From assembly GCF_019352895.1 (NCBI RefSeq), contig NZ_JAAAFX010000004.1:1286991-1350990 (forward strand): a stretch of 64,000 nt of DNA, written 5' to 3'. Positions 36,046 through 47,523 of this stretch are shown here, piece after piece. The notes under the pieces were generated by a model. It did not search any database. It worked only from the letters and a program-made list of their open reading frames with translations, and had not been told where the DNA came from. A program made the translations under genes and the position numbers. Source of the stretch: Variovorax boronicumulans. Its GTDB lineage: Bacteria; Pseudomonadota; Gammaproteobacteria; Burkholderiales; Burkholderiaceae_C. How positions within the stretch are numbered: the stretch's first letter is position 1; every line of letters begins with the position of its first letter.

Positions 36046-36446
36046 GACTTGTCTCCGAAAACAAATATTCTACTTACCAAGAAATTCCAGACCAGGCATG
36101 TCATCGTGGCCAGTGCCTGTGCAAGCCAAGCGTTCATCTCCAGGCGGCCTGTCATAAACGCCATCAATGCCGTGTTAAGCAACCATCCCGACAGCACCAT
36201 CAGGTAGAACTTCGGCACGACGCGCCGGTGGGGCTGCTCGCTGGCGAAGGTGAAGGTGTAGTTCAGCGCGTAGCTGACGATGGACCCAAGCAGATATGCA
36301 ACGCTTGAAACCACCGTCGCGGAACCATCCGTGATCCGCAGCCCCAGCCCGAAGGCGAGGTACTGCACCAAGGTGGCGCCACCGCCCACGATCAGAAAAC
36401 GGACGAATTGCGTGAAGGCCCCTTGAGGCCTTTCGGATTCAAGCAT
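36042..36446 (-). CDS. gtrA: GtrA family flippase
   Basis: ATG at 36446 gives 134 residues with four membrane segments. [33 protein letters not shown] and [13 protein letters not shown] are the GtrA marks. It is thought to flip undecaprenyl-phosphate sugar made by GtrB. It overlaps the large glycosyltransferase gene by 8 nt and gtrB by 4 nt, indicating coupled translation. The longer frame to 36503 overlaps the upstream gene too far and is not preferred. Confidence 0.92.
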   Translation of the reverse strand: MLESERPQGAFTQFVRFLIVGGGATLVQYLAFGLGLRITDGSATVVSSVAYLLGSIVSYALNYTFTFASEQPHRRVVPKFYLMVLSGWLLNTALMAFMTGRLEMNAWLAQALATMTCLVWNFLVSRIFVFGDKS

Positions 36447-39400
36447 TCGAGCCGAGATCCAGATCGAAAACGGCCCTGACAGCCTCCTGCGAGAAACGCG
36501 CATGCACGAAGGCGCTGCCCGCTTCTGCGGTGCGCATCCATCGAACAGGGTCGGTCATGATGTCCCCCAGCGCCTGCGCCATCGCCCCGGCATCGTCGAG
36601 CACGGGAACAGCTTCCTCCAGCCCATCGAGCCCCTGTGCACCGACCGAGGTCGTCACGATCGGCAATGCATGGTGGAGGGCCTCCAGCACCTTGCCTTTG
36701 ACGCCCGCGCCAAAGCGCAGCGGAACGACAGCGGCACCCGAATGTCTATAGAAATCGGCCAGCTGCGCGTCGGTGACGTAGCCGGTCACGGTGATCACGT
36801 CGTTGGCCAGCACCTTCACCTCCGCGGTCGGGTTCGAGCCGACGAGGATCAGCCTGGCGGCGGGCACGCGTTGCTGCAGCTTCGGAAAGATCTCCGAGAC
36901 CAGCCATTTGGCCGCATCAACATTGGGTGGGTGACCGAATCCGGCGACGAACAGCAAATCCTCGCCACGACGCCCTTCGGCGGTGATCTCGATCTCCCGC
37001 GCATCGAAGAAGAAGAGCGGCACTGTGCGCGCCTTGGCATCAGGCAGCAGTTTTCGCACTGCGGCAGTCTCAGAGGCCGAAGGGTAATAGATCACGTCGA
37101 CCTTGCGCCAGATCGCCTCCTCCAGCCGACGGCTTTCCTGCGACTGCTTGAGCAGCCGTGCATCACCGGTCTTCTCATACTCCCCGAGCAGGCGGGCGTA
37201 GTGGAGGTCATGACCGTAGAACAGCACCTTCGCCTGGGTGTGCGCGCGAACCGCGTCCAGATGCTCCTCGGCCACATGGGGCCGGCTCAGCAGCACATAG
37301 TCGACGTGGGCGGCGTTCGCCTTGACCCAATCCTCGAAGCCACCGACGTATTCGTTCCCGTAGTAGACCTCGATGCCCTCCTGCTGGAGCAACGACGAAT
37401 ACTGTGGGTCATGCCAGAGATTGGCGGGCCAGAACTTGACGTTGAGCCCCATGGCCTTGAACTCGCGCAGGAAGCACCACATGCTGCGCGAGCCCGCGTC
37501 GCGATCAGGCTGCGGCACGTAGTGATCGACGACCAGGATCGTCTTCTTCTGCACCGAACGATCGCGTGCGACGAAGGGGCTGAGCGCATTCGGCAAATGT
37601 CGGCGCTCCAGTTCCTCCGTCCAACGGCGATAGAACTTCTTCTGGTTCTCTACCTGATGCGCCTTGACACCGCTCCCGGTGTCGGTCCCATGGGAGATGC
37701 CCTCGTAGTGGATCACGACGGACTCGGGTTGGTAGTACACCTTCTTGCCCGCAGCGCGCACGCGGAAGGCGAGGTCGGTGTCTTCGTAGTAGGCCGGCAG
37801 GTAGTGCTCGTCGAAGCCGCCGAGTTCGTCCCATAAGGTTCTGGGCAGCAACAGTGAGGCACCCGAACAGTAGTCGGTTTCCTTGACGTAGTTGTAGACG
37901 CTGCGCGAAGGATCGTCGAGCCGGCCGTAGTTCCACGCCGAGCCGTCGCGCCAGAGGATGCCCCCGGCCTCCTGCAGCCGGCCGTCGGGATACACCAGCT
38001 TGGAACCCACCATGCCGCAGTCGGGCATCGTGTCGAACAGGCGCAGCATGCTGTCGAGCCAGTCCGGCGTCACCTCCGTGTCGTTGTTGAGCAGGTAGAC
38101 ATAGCGTCCGCGCGAAGCCTTCACGGCCGCATTGCAGGAACGCAGGAAGCCGAGATTGACCGGGTTCTCGAGGAAGCGCAGGCCGGGCACGGGCTTGAGA
38201 CGCTGGATTTCGGCGTCGCCGGAGGTGTCCTCCGCCACGATCACCTCGATCGAAGCCGCGGGCAGATGCCGCGCGATGGACCGCAGGCAGGACAAGGTAT
38301 GCCGCAGGTTGCCGTAGGTCGGGATGATGACTGAGACCTCCGGGGTCTCGACCACGTCGAAGCGCAGCGAGGCCAGCACCTCGTCGTAGCGCTCTTTCGG
38401 CACAGGGCCCTCACCGACTGGCTTGGGCGGTGCGTTGTCACGTTGACGGCGCCACACCTCGTAGTGCACCACGCCTTCAAACAACGGCCCCGCGACCCGG
38501 TATGCGAACTGGACCAGACGGTCCTTGGCGCTGCGGGACAGCGGAAGGCTGCCGTACACGCGTTTGCCCCAGCGCACGGCATGCGGCGCGAGCATGACAC
38601 GCAAGGTCGACCATTCACCGCGCACGACGCGCGAGGCCATCCGCAGCGGCATGGTCACGCGCCAACTGAGCGAGGACTGCATGCCAAGCACGACGGTCCG
38701 CGCCGCATCCAGTTCGGTCTGCAGGCCAGCCTGCTGCTGCTTGTAGAGCGCGCCGACGCGGTGATGCTCTCGCTCATTCTCGGCCGCGGTACGCTCTGCC
38801 AGGCGAAAGGCCTTTTCCATCTCTTCGTGCTCGGACTGCTGCCGCGCAAGCGTCGCATGCGACGCCTCGACCTCCATGCGCAGCTTTCGGATGGTCGTTT
38901 TCAGCGCTTCAAGTGCAGCGGCATCCTGCATATTTGGCAGAGGCGCCTGTGTGTCGGGCACCGGGCCGGGCGAATGCACGATCGATGACGCAGCATGCGG
39001 CCTGAGCGTGCCCGCACGCTCGTAGTCGGCCTCGAGTTCACGGCACACGCGCTGAAAAGCCGCTTCGCCGTCGACGCCTTCTTCCTGCTCCCAGGTCTTG
39101 AGCCGGTCGATCAGGTCGTAGGTGCTGCGCAGCAGGCCCACCGCGACCGGGTACCCCGATGCCGCCGTCGTGGTATCCGGCTGGTAGCGATCGACGCGAT
39201 CGTGCGCGAACGCGCGCAGATCGTTCCCGGAGTGATCCGGCCGCGCACGATCAGGGTTCGAGGTGTAGCGGTTGGCCTTCTCGATCCACTGCGCCACGTT
39301 CTTGTGCGATAAGTGATGCAGGCAGGCGCCGCTCTCGGGCGGAATCCTGAAGGCGCTTGCCTCGTCGTACTGGGCGCCGTCGTGGACGGTGGACCGGAAC

Positions 39401-39855
39401 TGCACGGCCTCGCGCCGGAAGAAGCGCATCTGGTACTCGGGCCAGTAATAGGCACGCTCGTCGTGTTGTCCCAGGATGTAGTGGCGTTGCGGTATCAGGT
39501 ACACGCTGGCGCGAGGCGCCGCCAACTCCTGCTCGATGAAACGAATGCCGTCGACGCTCAGGCACTCGTCGTCGTCGAGGCAGACGATCCAGTCGTGCGT
39601 GCACTGCGCCACCGCGAAGGCACGCGTCTGCTCGACCACGGGGCTCCAGGGCACGGAAATGACCCGGTCGGCGAAACGCGCCGCCAGCTCGGCTGTGCCA
39701 TCGGTCGAGGACTTGTCGATGACGATCAGCTCGTCGACGAAGGACAAGCCCTTGAGGCACGTGCCGATCAGGTCGGCCCGATTGAACGAGATCACGACAC
39801 CGCTGACTTTTTCCCTACCTTGACCGATTGCCACTGAGTGCTCCCTTCCCATCAT
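36439..39855 (-). CDS. Large three-domain glycosyltransferase (GT2 - coiled coil - GT2 - GT4)
   Basis: This 1138-residue protein has three catalytic regions. Residues 17-230 form a GT2 domain ([33 protein letters not shown]). Residues about 312-390 are a charged coiled coil. Residues 505-745 form a second GT2 domain ([56 protein letters not shown]). Residues about 770-1130 form a GT4 domain ([45 protein letters not shown]). It could add several sugars in sequence to one chain. It follows rfbC, so a rhamnose-containing glycan is likely. Confidence 0.88.
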   Translation of the reverse strand: MMGREHSVAIGQGREKVSGVVISFNRADLIGTCLKGLSFVDELIVIDKSSTDGTAELAARFADRVISVPWSPVVEQTRAFAVAQCTHDWIVCLDDDECLSVDGIRFIEQELAAPRASVYLIPQRHYILGQHDERAYYWPEYQMRFFRREAVQFRSTVHDGAQYDEASAFRIPPESGACLHHLSHKNVAQWIEKANRYTSNPDRARPDHSGNDLRAFAHDRVDRYQPDTTTAASGYPVAVGLLRSTYDLIDRLKTWEQEEGVDGEAAFQRVCRELEADYERAGTLRPHAASSIVHSPGPVPDTQAPLPNMQDAAALEALKTTIRKLRMEVEASHATLARQQSEHEEMEKAFRLAERTAAENEREHHRVGALYKQQQAGLQTELDAARTVVLGMQSSLSWRVTMPLRMASRVVRGEWSTLRVMLAPHAVRWGKRVYGSLPLSRSAKDRLVQFAYRVAGPLFEGVVHYEVWRRQRDNAPPKPVGEGPVPKERYDEVLASLRFDVVETPEVSVIIPTYGNLRHTLSCLRSIARHLPAASIEVIVAEDTSGDAEIQRLKPVPGLRFLENPVNLGFLRSCNAAVKASRGRYVYLLNNDTEVTPDWLDSMLRLFDTMPDCGMVGSKLVYPDGRLQEAGGILWRDGSAWNYGRLDDPSRSVYNYVKETDYCSGASLLLPRTLWDELGGFDEHYLPAYYEDTDLAFRVRAAGKKVYYQPESVVIHYEGISHGTDTGSGVKAHQVENQKKFYRRWTEELERRHLPNALSPFVARDRSVQKKTILVVDHYVPQPDRDAGSRSMWCFLREFKAMGLNVKFWPANLWHDPQYSSLLQQEGIEVYYGNEYVGGFEDWVKANAAHVDYVLLSRPHVAEEHLDAVRAHTQAKVLFYGHDLHYARLLGEYEKTGDARLLKQSQESRRLEEAIWRKVDVIYYPSASETAAVRKLLPDAKARTVPLFFFDAREIEITAEGRRGEDLLFVAGFGHPPNVDAAKWLVSEIFPKLQQRVPAARLILVGSNPTAEVKVLANDVITVTGYVTDAQLADFYRHSGAAVVPLRFGAGVKGKVLEALHHALPIVTTSVGAQGLDGLEEAVPVLDDAGAMAQALGDIMTDPVRWMRTAEAGSAFVHARFSQEAVRAVFDLDLGSNA

Positions 39856-39913
39856 TCATTGCTGCCGCCTGCGCTCGCGCAGGACCCTGCAAACAAGCCC
39901 CGCGCCACTGCAC

Positions 39914-40462
39914 TCAAGAAAAGACCTCCGCGTCCTGAAGCAAACGCCCTTGGCGGTCCTTCTCGGAAAGAGCCGGCGTCAACCCTTGCACAGGCCACAC
40001 GATGCCGATCTGTTCATCGTTCCAGGCGATGCACCTCTCGTAAGCCGGTGCGTAGTAGTCGGTCGTCTTGTACAGGAAATCGGCCGTCTCGCTGAGCACC
40101 AGGAAGCCGTGCGCAAAGCCCGCGGGCACCCAGAGCTGGCGCTGGTTCTCCTCCGTGAGTTCGACGCCAACCCATTGACCAAAGGTCGGCGATGCCTTGC
40201 GGATGTCGACGGCCACGTCGAAGACGGCGCCGGAGACGACCCGCACCAGCTTGCCCTGCGGCTGCTGCAGCTGGTAATGCAGCCCGCGCAACACCCCCTT
40301 GCGCGAGCGCGAATGATTGTCCTGGACGAAGTCGACATGGTGGCCGACCGCTTCGTCGAAGGCCTTCTGGTTGAAGCTCTCGAAGAAGAAGCCGCGCGCG
40401 TCGCCGAAGACCTTGGGTTCGATGATCAGTACGTCCGCAATGGCCGTGGGGGTTGCCTTCAT
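39914..40462 (-). CDS. rfbC: dTDP-4-dehydrorhamnose 3,5-epimerase
   Basis: ATG at 40462 gives 182 residues, the usual size. Cupin-fold marks are [30 protein letters not shown] with the catalytic His, [29 protein letters not shown] and [18 protein letters not shown]. It epimerises C3 and C5 in dTDP-L-rhamnose synthesis. It overlaps rfbA by 4 nt. Confidence 0.97.
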   Translation of the reverse strand: MKATPTAIADVLIIEPKVFGDARGFFFESFNQKAFDEAVGHHVDFVQDNHSRSRKGVLRGLHYQLQQPQGKLVRVVSGAVFDVAVDIRKASPTFGQWVGVELTEENQRQLWVPAGFAHGFLVLSETADFLYKTTDYYAPAYERCIAWNDEQIGIVWPVQGLTPALSEKDRQGRLLQDAEVFS

Positions 40463-41346
40463 GCGCGCACTCTTTCCGCCAGCAGGTGGCTCAGGTATTT
40501 GCCGTAGCCGCTCTTGTGCAGCGGCGCGGCCAGTCTGGCCAGCTGCTCGCTGTCGATGAAGCCGCCGCGCCAGGCGATCTCCTCGGGGCAGGCGATCTTC
40601 AGGCCCTGGCGGTGCTCCAGCGTGGCGATGAACTGTCCGGCTTCCAGCAGGCTCTCGTGGGTGCCGGTGTCCAGCCACGCGTAGCCGCGCTGCATGATCT
40701 GCACGTTCAGCTGGCCGCGCTCCAGGTAGGCCTGGTTAACGGCCGTGATCTCGAGCTCGCCGCGCGCACTCGGCTTCACGGCCTTGGCGATGTCCACCAC
40801 CTGCTTGTCGTAGAAGTACAGGCCGGTCACCGCGTAGTTGCTCTTGGGCTGCTTGGGCTTCTCCTCGATGCTGCGGGCCTTGCCCTGCGGATCGAAGTCG
40901 ACGACGCCGTAGCGTTCCGGGTCCTGCACGTGGTAGGCGAAGACGGTCGCGCCCGCGGCTTGCGCATCGGCACCGCCGAGCAGTTGCGCGAAGTCATGGC
41001 CATAGAAGATGTTGTCGCCCAGCACCAGCGCGCTGGGCGCGTTGCCGATGAACTGCTCGCCGATCAGGAAGGCCTGGGCCAGGCCGTCGGGACTGGGCTG
41101 CACCGCGTACTGCAGGTTCATGCCCCACTGGCTGCCGTCGCCGAGCAGCTGCTGGAAGCGCGGCGTGTCCTGCGGCGTGCTGATGATCAGCACGTCGCGG
41201 ATGCCCCCGAGCATCAAGGTGCTCAGCGGGTAATAGATCATGGGCTTGTCGTAGACGGGCAGCAGTTGCTTGCTCATCGCCAGCGTGGCGGGATGCAGCC
41301 GGGTGCCGGAGCCCCCGGCCAGGATGATTCCCTTGCGATTGGTCAT
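40459..41346 (-). CDS. rfbA: Glucose-1-phosphate thymidylyltransferase
   Basis: ATG at 41346 gives 295 residues. [17 protein letters not shown] is the nucleotidyl-transfer loop, followed by [22 protein letters not shown] and [12 protein letters not shown] (metal-binding Asp). [23 protein letters not shown] and the tail [17 protein letters not shown] are typical of RmlA. It makes dTDP-glucose. The usual allosteric feedback by dTDP-rhamnose is expected from the family. Confidence 0.97.
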   Translation of the reverse strand: MTNRKGIILAGGSGTRLHPATLAMSKQLLPVYDKPMIYYPLSTLMLGGIRDVLIISTPQDTPRFQQLLGDGSQWGMNLQYAVQPSPDGLAQAFLIGEQFIGNAPSALVLGDNIFYGHDFAQLLGGADAQAAGATVFAYHVQDPERYGVVDFDPQGKARSIEEKPKQPKSNYAVTGLYFYDKQVVDIAKAVKPSARGELEITAVNQAYLERGQLNVQIMQRGYAWLDTGTHESLLEAGQFIATLEHRQGLKIACPEEIAWRGGFIDSEQLARLAAPLHKSGYGKYLSHLLAERVRA

Positions 41347-41363
41347 GTTCTGGGGTCTCGTTG

Positions 41364-42254
41364 TCAGAGCGTTTCGCGCAGCATGCGCGCCACGCCGACC
41401 TGCCAGTGCGGCAGTGTCAGGCCGAAGGTCGACTGCAGCCTGGTGGTGTCCAGCCGCGAGTTGTGCGGCCGCGTCGCAGGCGTCGGGAAGGCGCTGGTGG
41501 GCACGGCGTCGACCGCTTCGGGCCCGGCCTTGATTTCGACGCCGGCCGCCTGCGCCTGTTCGATGACGAAACGCGCATAGCCGTGCCACGTCGTTTCGCC
41601 ACCGGCCACCAGGTGGTAGAGGCCCGCCTTCTGCGGGTCCAGCAGCGTCGCCCGGATCGCGTGGGCCGTGACGTCGGCCAGCAGCTCGGCACCGGTGGGG
41701 GCGCCGAACTGGTCATCAATGACGGTCAGCCGCTCGCGCTCCTTCGCCAGGCGCAGCATGGTCTTGGCGAAGTTGCCGCCGCGTGCGGCGTACACCCAGC
41801 TGGTGCGGAAGATCAGGTGCCTGGCGCAGTTGTTCGCGACCAGCTGCTCGCCCTCGAGCTTGGTGCGACCGTAGACACTCAGCGGGCCGGTGGGGTCGTC
41901 TTCCTTCCACGGCGCGCTGCCGCTGCCGTCGAAGACGTAGTCGGTGGAGTAGTGCACCATCAGCGCGCCGACCTGCTGCGCGGCCTCGGCGACCACGCCG
42001 GGCGAAGTCGCGTTGAGGGTGCGCGCGAAGTCTGCCTCGCCCTCGGCCTTGTCGACCGCCGTGTGCGCGGCGGCATTGACGACGACGTCGGGGCGCACTT
42101 TCAGCACGGTCTCGGCCAGTTGCTCGGGGCGGCTGAAGTCGGCATGGAAATCCGTGCTGTCGAAGTCCAGCGCCACCAGCTCACCGAGCGGCGCCAGGCT
42201 GCGCTGCAACTCCCATCCGACCTGGCCGCCCTTGCCCAGCAGCAGCACCTTCAT
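41364..42254 (-). CDS. rfbD: dTDP-4-dehydrorhamnose reductase
   Basis: ATG at 42254 gives 296 residues. The N-terminal Rossmann motif is [13 protein letters not shown], followed by [24 protein letters not shown] and the catalytic YGRTKLEGE. It reduces dTDP-4-keto-L-rhamnose to dTDP-L-rhamnose. It overlaps rfbB by 4 nt and precedes rfbA by 17 nt. Confidence 0.97.
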   Translation of the reverse strand: MKVLLLGKGGQVGWELQRSLAPLGELVALDFDSTDFHADFSRPEQLAETVLKVRPDVVVNAAAHTAVDKAEGEADFARTLNATSPGVVAEAAQQVGALMVHYSTDYVFDGSGSAPWKEDDPTGPLSVYGRTKLEGEQLVANNCARHLIFRTSWVYAARGGNFAKTMLRLAKERERLTVIDDQFGAPTGAELLADVTAHAIRATLLDPQKAGLYHLVAGGETTWHGYARFVIEQAQAAGVEIKAGPEAVDAVPTSAFPTPATRPHNSRLDTTRLQSTFGLTLPHWQVGVARMLRETL

Positions 42255-43330
42255 GCGACGGCCTTGGTCGACGCGCTGTCGTATTGCTTCTCGACCCATT
42301 CGCGGTACGCGCCACTCTGCACGTTGCGCACCCAGTCGCCGTGGGCCAGGTACCACGCCACGGTCTTGCGGATGCCGCTGTCGAAGGTCTCGGCGGGCTT
42401 CCAGCCCAGCTCGCGTTCGAGCTTGCGCGCATCGATCGCGTAACGGCGGTCGTGGCCCGGGCGATCGGTCACATAGCTGATCTGCGCCTTGTAGGGCTGG
42501 CCGTCGGCACGCGGGCTCAGTTCGTCGAGCAGCGCGCAGACGGTGTGCACGATCTCGATGTTGGGCTTCTCGTTCCAGCCGCCCACGTTGTAGGTCTCGC
42601 CCAGCCGGCCGGCCTCGAGCACGCGGCGGATGGCGCTGCAGTGGTCCTTCACATAGAGCCAGTCGCGCACCTGCATGCCGTCGCCGTACACCGGCAGCGG
42701 CTTCCCGGCCAGCGCGTTCACGATCATCAGCGGGATCAGCTTCTCGGGGAAATGGAAGGGGCCGTAGTTGTTCGAGCAGTTGGTGGTCACTACCGGCAGG
42801 CCGTAGGTGTGGTGCCAGGCCCGCACCAAATGGTCGCTGGCGGCCTTGCTGGCCGAGTACGGGCTGTTGGGCTCGTACTTGTTGTCTTCGGTGAAGGCCG
42901 GGTCGGTGGCCGACAGCGAGCCGTACACCTCGTCGGTGGACACATGCAGGAAACGGAAGGCGGCCTTCTGGTCGGCGGGCAGCGCGCTCCAGTAACCGCG
43001 CACCGACTCGAGCAGGCGGAAGGTGCCCAGCACGTTGGTCTGGACGAAGTCCTCGGGCCCATGGATGGAACGGTCGACGTGCGACTCGGCCGCGAAGTTC
43101 AGCACCGCGCGCGGGCGGTGCTCGGCCAGCAGCCGATCGATCAGGGCGCTGTCGCCGATGTCGCCCTGCACGAAAATGTGGCGTGCATCATCCTTGAGCG
43201 ATGCCAGCGTCTCCGGATTGCCCGCATAGGTGAGCTTGTCGAGATTGACAACGGGCTCGTCGCCTTGGGCCAGCCAGTCGAGTACGAAGTTGGCGCCGAT
43301 GAATCCGGCGCCGCCGGTGACAAGGATCAT
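42251..43330 (-). CDS. rfbB: dTDP-glucose 4,6-dehydratase
   Basis: ATG at 43330 gives 359 residues. [23 protein letters not shown], the catalytic STDEVYG segment and [15 protein letters not shown] fit RmlB, with [17 protein letters not shown] in the substrate half. It converts dTDP-glucose to dTDP-4-keto-6-deoxyglucose. It is the first gene of the rfbBDAC operon, which continues into the large glycosyltransferase and Gtr genes. Confidence 0.97.
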   Translation of the reverse strand: MILVTGGAGFIGANFVLDWLAQGDEPVVNLDKLTYAGNPETLASLKDDARHIFVQGDIGDSALIDRLLAEHRPRAVLNFAAESHVDRSIHGPEDFVQTNVLGTFRLLESVRGYWSALPADQKAAFRFLHVSTDEVYGSLSATDPAFTEDNKYEPNSPYSASKAASDHLVRAWHHTYGLPVVTTNCSNNYGPFHFPEKLIPLMIVNALAGKPLPVYGDGMQVRDWLYVKDHCSAIRRVLEAGRLGETYNVGGWNEKPNIEIVHTVCALLDELSPRADGQPYKAQISYVTDRPGHDRRYAIDARKLERELGWKPAETFDSGIRKTVAWYLAHGDWVRNVQSGAYREWVEKQYDSASTKAVA

Positions 43331-43654
43331 GTGGGAAGCTTCTTGGTCTGGTGAGTCGGCCGCCGGACGGTCCTTGCGAGGGATTATCCATGGCACATTG
43401 CGGGCGAATGACGTTTCAGGACGCGGCATGTCAGGGTTGTTGCAACGGTCGAATCCATGTGTAGAAGCCGCTGACAGGAATACACAGGCGCAACGGCCCA
43501 CAAAATAGGGGAATACGCCAAATGAAGCACACGATTAGAAACAATCTACCGCTAAAGTAAGCAATCTTTAGTTTTACATCTTCGGACAACTGAATCCAGC
43601 GCTGTGCGCGACGTTGCCACATCAACCCCATCGTTCTCCAGTCCACGAAATACC
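43331..43654. promoter_or_regulatory. Divergent promoter region between rfbB and manC
   Basis: These 324 nt hold no convincing gene. The part from about 43480 to 43590 is AT-rich (ACAAAATAGG, AGTAAGCAATCTTTAGTTTTACATC) in contrast to the flanks, as expected for promoters of both operons. No JUMPstart/ops element (GGCGGTAG) was found. Exact -35/-10 boxes could not be fixed with confidence. Confidence 0.5.
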
Positions 43655-45082
43655 ATGACAAATTCCATACATCCGGTCGTTCTGTGCGGTGGCAGCGGTA
43701 CGCGGCTGTGGCCACTCTCGCGCAAGTCGCTGCCCAAGCAGTTCGCGCCGCTGATCGACGGCAAGAGCCTGTTGCAGTTGACCCTGGAACGCCTGCAGGT
43801 GCTCAACCCGCGCATCACCTGCGTCGCGGCCGATGACCACCGCTTCCTGGTGCAGGAGGCGATGGAGGCCGCCGGCGTCGGCGGCACCCAGCTGCTCGAG
43901 CCCATGGGCCGCAACACCGCCGCGGCAATGGCCGTGGCCGCCCTGCTGGCCGCCCCCGACGACCTGCTGCTCTTCGCGCCGGCCGACCACCACATCCCCG
44001 ATGCGGCGCTGTTCGCCCAGACGGTGCGCGCCGGCATCGACGCCGCGCTGGCCGGCAACATCGTGACCTTCGGCGTGGTGCCGAGCTTCCCCAGCACCGC
44101 CTACGGCTACATCGAATCCGGCGCGGCGCTGGCCACGGCGCCGGGCAGCCAGGCCGTGGTGCGCTTCGTCGAGAAGCCCAACGCCGAGGTCGCCCAGTCG
44201 CTGCTGCTCAAGGGCGGCTACTTCTGGAACGCCGGCATCTTCCTGGTCCAGGCCTCCACGCTGATCGCGGCACTGCGCGCGCACGCGCCGGACATCCTCG
44301 CGGCCTGCCAGCAGGCCACCCAGACCCCGGCCACCGACGGCAGCTTCGTGCGCCTGAACCGCGAGGCCTTCGAGGCCTGCCGCAGCGAGAGCATCGACTA
44401 CGCAGTGCTCGAAAAACACAAGCAGATCGCCGTCGTGCCCTTCGCTGGCGCCTGGAGCGACGTGGGCAGCTGGAACGCCGTGGCGGGGCTCTACCCCGCC
44501 GACGACGACGGCAACCGCCTGAGCGGCATGGCCAGTGCGCTGAATGCACGCAACACCTTCGTACACGCCCCGCTGCGCCCCGTGGTGGCGCTGGGCACCG
44601 AGGACCTGATCATCGTGGACACGCAGGATGCGGTGCTGGTGGCCAGCGCCGCCTGCGCCGAGCAGGTCAAGGACGTGGTCGCGATGCTCAACCGCGAAGG
44701 CCGCAACGAAGCCACCGAGCACCGACGCGTGGCGCGCCCCTGGGGCGCCTACGACAGCGTGGACAACGGCGAGCGCTTCCAGGTCAAGCGCCTGACGGTC
44801 AAGCCCGGCGCCAAGCTGTCGCTGCAGATGCACTACCACCGCGCCGAACACTGGGTGGTGGTCAAGGGCACGGCCAAGGTCACGCGCGACGAGGAGACCC
44901 TCCTGGTGCGCGAGAACGAGTCGGTCTACATCCCGCTGGGCACGGTGCACCGGCTGGAAAACCCCGGCAAGACGATGCTCGAAGTGATCGAGGTCCAGTC
45001 CGGCAGCTACCTCGGCGAAGACGACATCGTGCGCTTCGACGACACCTACGGCCGCGTCGCGCTGGTCGCACAAACCAAATGA
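43655..45082 (+). CDS. manC: Mannose-1-phosphate guanylyltransferase / mannose-6-phosphate isomerase
   Basis: ATG at 43655 gives 475 residues. The N-terminal transferase has [30 protein letters not shown] and FVEKPN. The C-terminal cupin has [20 protein letters not shown] and [22 protein letters not shown] with zinc-ligand His/Glu, plus [15 protein letters not shown]. It makes GDP-mannose and may isomerise mannose-6-phosphate. It overlaps gmd by 4 nt. No phosphomannomutase gene was found in this window. Confidence 0.96.
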   Translation: MTNSIHPVVLCGGSGTRLWPLSRKSLPKQFAPLIDGKSLLQLTLERLQVLNPRITCVAADDHRFLVQEAMEAAGVGGTQLLEPMGRNTAAAMAVAALLAAPDDLLLFAPADHHIPDAALFAQTVRAGIDAALAGNIVTFGVVPSFPSTAYGYIESGAALATAPGSQAVVRFVEKPNAEVAQSLLLKGGYFWNAGIFLVQASTLIAALRAHAPDILAACQQATQTPATDGSFVRLNREAFEACRSESIDYAVLEKHKQIAVVPFAGAWSDVGSWNAVAGLYPADDDGNRLSGMASALNARNTFVHAPLRPVVALGTEDLIIVDTQDAVLVASAACAEQVKDVVAMLNREGRNEATEHRRVARPWGAYDSVDNGERFQVKRLTVKPGAKLSLQMHYHRAEHWVVVKGTAKVTRDEETLLVRENESVYIPLGTVHRLENPGKTMLEVIEVQSGSYLGEDDIVRFDDTYGRVALVAQTK

Positions 45083-46227
45083 ACACCATGAGCACGCCCA
45101 CCATGACCTCCAAGAAAGCACTCATCACCGGCATCACCGGCCAGGACGGCTCCTACCTGGCGGAATTCCTGCTGGAAAAAGGCTACGAGGTGCACGGCAT
45201 CAAGCGCCGCGCGTCGTCGTTCAACACCACTCGCATCGACCACCTCTACCAGGATCCGCACGAGAAGAACCGCAAGCTGCACCTGCACTACGGCGACCTC
45301 ACGGACACCAGCAACCTGACGCGCATCGTGCAGCAGGTGCAACCCGACGAGATCTACAACCTCGGCGCGCAGAGCCATGTGGCCGTGAGCTTCGAGGCTC
45401 CCGAGTACACGGCCGACGTCGATGCGATCGGTACGCTGCGGCTGCTCGAGGCCGTTCGTCTGCTGGGCTTGCAGGACAAGACGCGCTTCTACCAGGCCAG
45501 CACCAGCGAGCTGTACGGCCTGGTGCAGGAGATCCCGCAGCGCGAGAGCACGCCTTTCTACCCGCGCAGTCCTTACGGCGTGGCCAAGCTCTACGCCTAC
45601 TGGATCACCAAGAACTACCGCGAGGCCTACGGCATGTACGCCTGCAACGGCGTGCTGTTCAACCACGAGAGCCCGCGCCGCGGCGAGACCTTCGTCACGC
45701 GCAAGATCACGCGCGGCCTGTGCAACATCGCGCAGGGCCTGGAAGCCTGCCTGTTCGTCGGCAACCTGGACGCGCTGCGCGACTGGGGCCATGCCAAGGA
45801 CTACGTGCGCATGCAGTGGATGATGCTGCAGCAGGACCACGCCAAGGACTACGTGATCGCCACCGGCGTGCAGTACAGCGTGCGCGACTTCGTGCGCAAG
45901 ACAGCGGCCGAACTGGGCATCACGCTCGACTTCGTCGGCACCGGCGTGGAAGAGAAGGCCATCGTGCGCAGCATCGAGGGCGATTCGGCACCGGGCGTGA
46001 AGCCGGGCGACGTGATCGTCTCGGTCGATCCGCGCTACTTCCGCCCTGCCGAGGTCGAGACCCTGCTGGGCGACCCCTCGCTGGCCAAGAAGGACCTGGG
46101 CTGGATCCCCGAGATCACGCTCGATGAGATGATCAGCGAGATGGTCGCCAACGACCTCGAGGCTTCGCGCCAGCATTCGCTGCTCAAGACCCACGGGTAC
46201 CGCGTCGCCGTCAGCAAGGAAGACTGA
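45079..46227 (+). CDS. gmd: GDP-mannose 4,6-dehydratase
   Basis: This 382-residue protein starts at the ATG overlapping the manC stop. A later in-frame ATG just before TSKKALITG would give a more usual N-terminus. Marks: [66 protein letters not shown] and the GDP-mannose part [17 protein letters not shown]. It makes GDP-4-keto-6-deoxy-D-mannose, precursor of GDP-fucose, GDP-rhamnose or GDP-perosamine. The enzyme for the next step is not in the window. Confidence 0.97.
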   Translation: MNTMSTPTMTSKKALITGITGQDGSYLAEFLLEKGYEVHGIKRRASSFNTTRIDHLYQDPHEKNRKLHLHYGDLTDTSNLTRIVQQVQPDEIYNLGAQSHVAVSFEAPEYTADVDAIGTLRLLEAVRLLGLQDKTRFYQASTSELYGLVQEIPQRESTPFYPRSPYGVAKLYAYWITKNYREAYGMYACNGVLFNHESPRRGETFVTRKITRGLCNIAQGLEACLFVGNLDALRDWGHAKDYVRMQWMMLQQDHAKDYVIATGVQYSVRDFVRKTAAELGITLDFVGTGVEEKAIVRSIEGDSAPGVKPGDVIVSVDPRYFRPAEVETLLGDPSLAKKDLGWIPEITLDEMISEMVANDLEASRQHSLLKTHGYRVAVSKED

Positions 46228-46237
46228 GGAACACGCC

Positions 46238-46678
46238 ATGGCAACGAAGGACGACGACAGGAAGGCCGACCCGATCAAGGACTCCGCCCAGCAGATCTGG
46301 CTGGCCGGCCTGGGCGCCTTCGCCAAGATGCAGCAGGAAGGCAGCAAGGCCTTCGAGGCGCTGGTCAAGGACGGCACCGGCATGCAGAAGAAGACCCAGC
46401 AGGCCGCCGAAGAGACACTGGCCCAGGCGCAGAGCCGCATGGCGGGCCTGGCCAGCGAGCTCGGCACCAAGACCGCCGCCGGTTGGGGCAAGCTGGAGAA
46501 CATCTTCGAGGAGCGGGTCGCGCGCGCACTGACCAACCTCGGCTACCCTTCGCTCGAGGAACTCGACGCCCTGCGTGCACGGGTCGAGGCCCTGGAAGCC
46601 CAACTCAAGGCGAGCGCCCCGCAGGCGGAGCCGGCCGAGACGCCCCGCCGCCGCCGCACACCGCGCAGCGAAGGCTGA
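46238..46678 (+). CDS. Phasin family protein (polyhydroxyalkanoate granule-associated)
   Basis: This 146-residue protein has the phasin core IKDSAQQIWLAGLGAFAKMQQEGSKAFEALVKDGTGMQKKTQ, an amphipathic coiled-coil middle (LDALRARVEALEAQLKASA) and a basic tail (RRRRTPRSEG). Such PhaF/PhaI-like proteins coat polyhydroxyalkanoate granules; a basic tail may touch DNA. It begins 10 nt after gmd but is followed by a PhaD-type regulator, so its functional partners lie downstream. Confidence 0.88.
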   Translation: MATKDDDRKADPIKDSAQQIWLAGLGAFAKMQQEGSKAFEALVKDGTGMQKKTQQAAEETLAQAQSRMAGLASELGTKTAAGWGKLENIFEERVARALTNLGYPSLEELDALRARVEALEAQLKASAPQAEPAETPRRRRTPRSEG

Positions 46679-46785
46679 GAAACCCCGCGCCGCGGCCTTC
46701 TCCCGATCGACGTCACCCCGGTGGCACTCACTTGCGCTAGAGTGGGGCCAGAGACAAAACAAGGCTGACATCACAAGGCGGACAT

Positions 46786-47460
46786 ATGGCCAAGAAGGCG
46801 CCGCGCCGCACTGCCGAGCGCATCCTCGAAGCAGCGCTCGACCTGTTCAATCGTTTCGGTGAACCGAACGTGTCGACGACGCTCGTGGCCGGCGAACTGA
46901 ACATCAGTCCCGGCAACCTCTACTACCACTACCCGGCCAAGGACGAGCTGATCAACCGGCTCTACAGCCAGTACGAGGCCGAACTCGACGAGCTGCTGCA
47001 CGCCAGCGAAGGCGTCGGCGACGTGGAAGATGCCTGGTTCTTCATGCACAGCCTGTTCGAGCTGCTGTGGCGCTACCGCTTCCTGTACCGCGACCTGAAC
47101 GACCTGCTGAGCAAGAACCGGCACCTGGAAACGCAATTCCAGCTGGTGCTGCGAAACAAGGCGAAGGCCATCCGCGCACTGCTGTCCGGCCTGGATGGCG
47201 CCGGGCATCTCGACATCGATCCCCGGGAGGTCGACACCCTGGCCCAGAGCATGGTGGTGGTGCTGACCTATTGGCTGAGCTACGAGTACGTGCGCAACCC
47301 GCGCGAGGCGCTGGAGCCGGCCCACGCACAAGGCGCGCTGTTGCGTGGCGCCCACCACACGCTGCACCTGCTCACCCCTTACCTGGCGCCCGAACAGCGT
47401 CGGCATTTGCTGACATTGAGCCGGGCCTACGAAGGCGAAGATGCGGCCCTGACCACTTAG
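46786..47460 (+). CDS. phaD: PhaD-like TetR family regulator
   Basis: This 224-residue protein has the TetR helix-turn-helix (RILEAALDLFNRFGEPNVSTTLVAGELNISPGNLYYHYPAKDELINRLY) and the long all-helical C-terminus found in PhaD (DAWFFMHSLFELLWRYRFLYRDLNDLL, AQSMVVVLTYWLSYEYVRNP). PhaD proteins tune polyhydroxyalkanoate metabolism. It directly follows a phasin gene, which supports the call. The 107-nt gap before it holds no convincing promoter. Confidence 0.82.
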   Translation: MAKKAPRRTAERILEAALDLFNRFGEPNVSTTLVAGELNISPGNLYYHYPAKDELINRLYSQYEAELDELLHASEGVGDVEDAWFFMHSLFELLWRYRFLYRDLNDLLSKNRHLETQFQLVLRNKAKAIRALLSGLDGAGHLDIDPREVDTLAQSMVVVLTYWLSYEYVRNPREALEPAHAQGALLRGAHHTLHLLTPYLAPEQRRHLLTLSRAYEGEDAALTT

Positions 47461-47523
47461 CAGCGACAGAACAAGAACAGCCAGCGCACGAGACAACGAC
47501 GCAGCCAGCACGCGAGACACACC

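Noticed and set aside
46722..46736. TGGCACTCACTTGC before phaD, resembling a sigma-54 promoter
   Set aside because: The spacing between GG and GC is one base shorter than sigma-54 needs, and no enhancer-binding activator is nearby.
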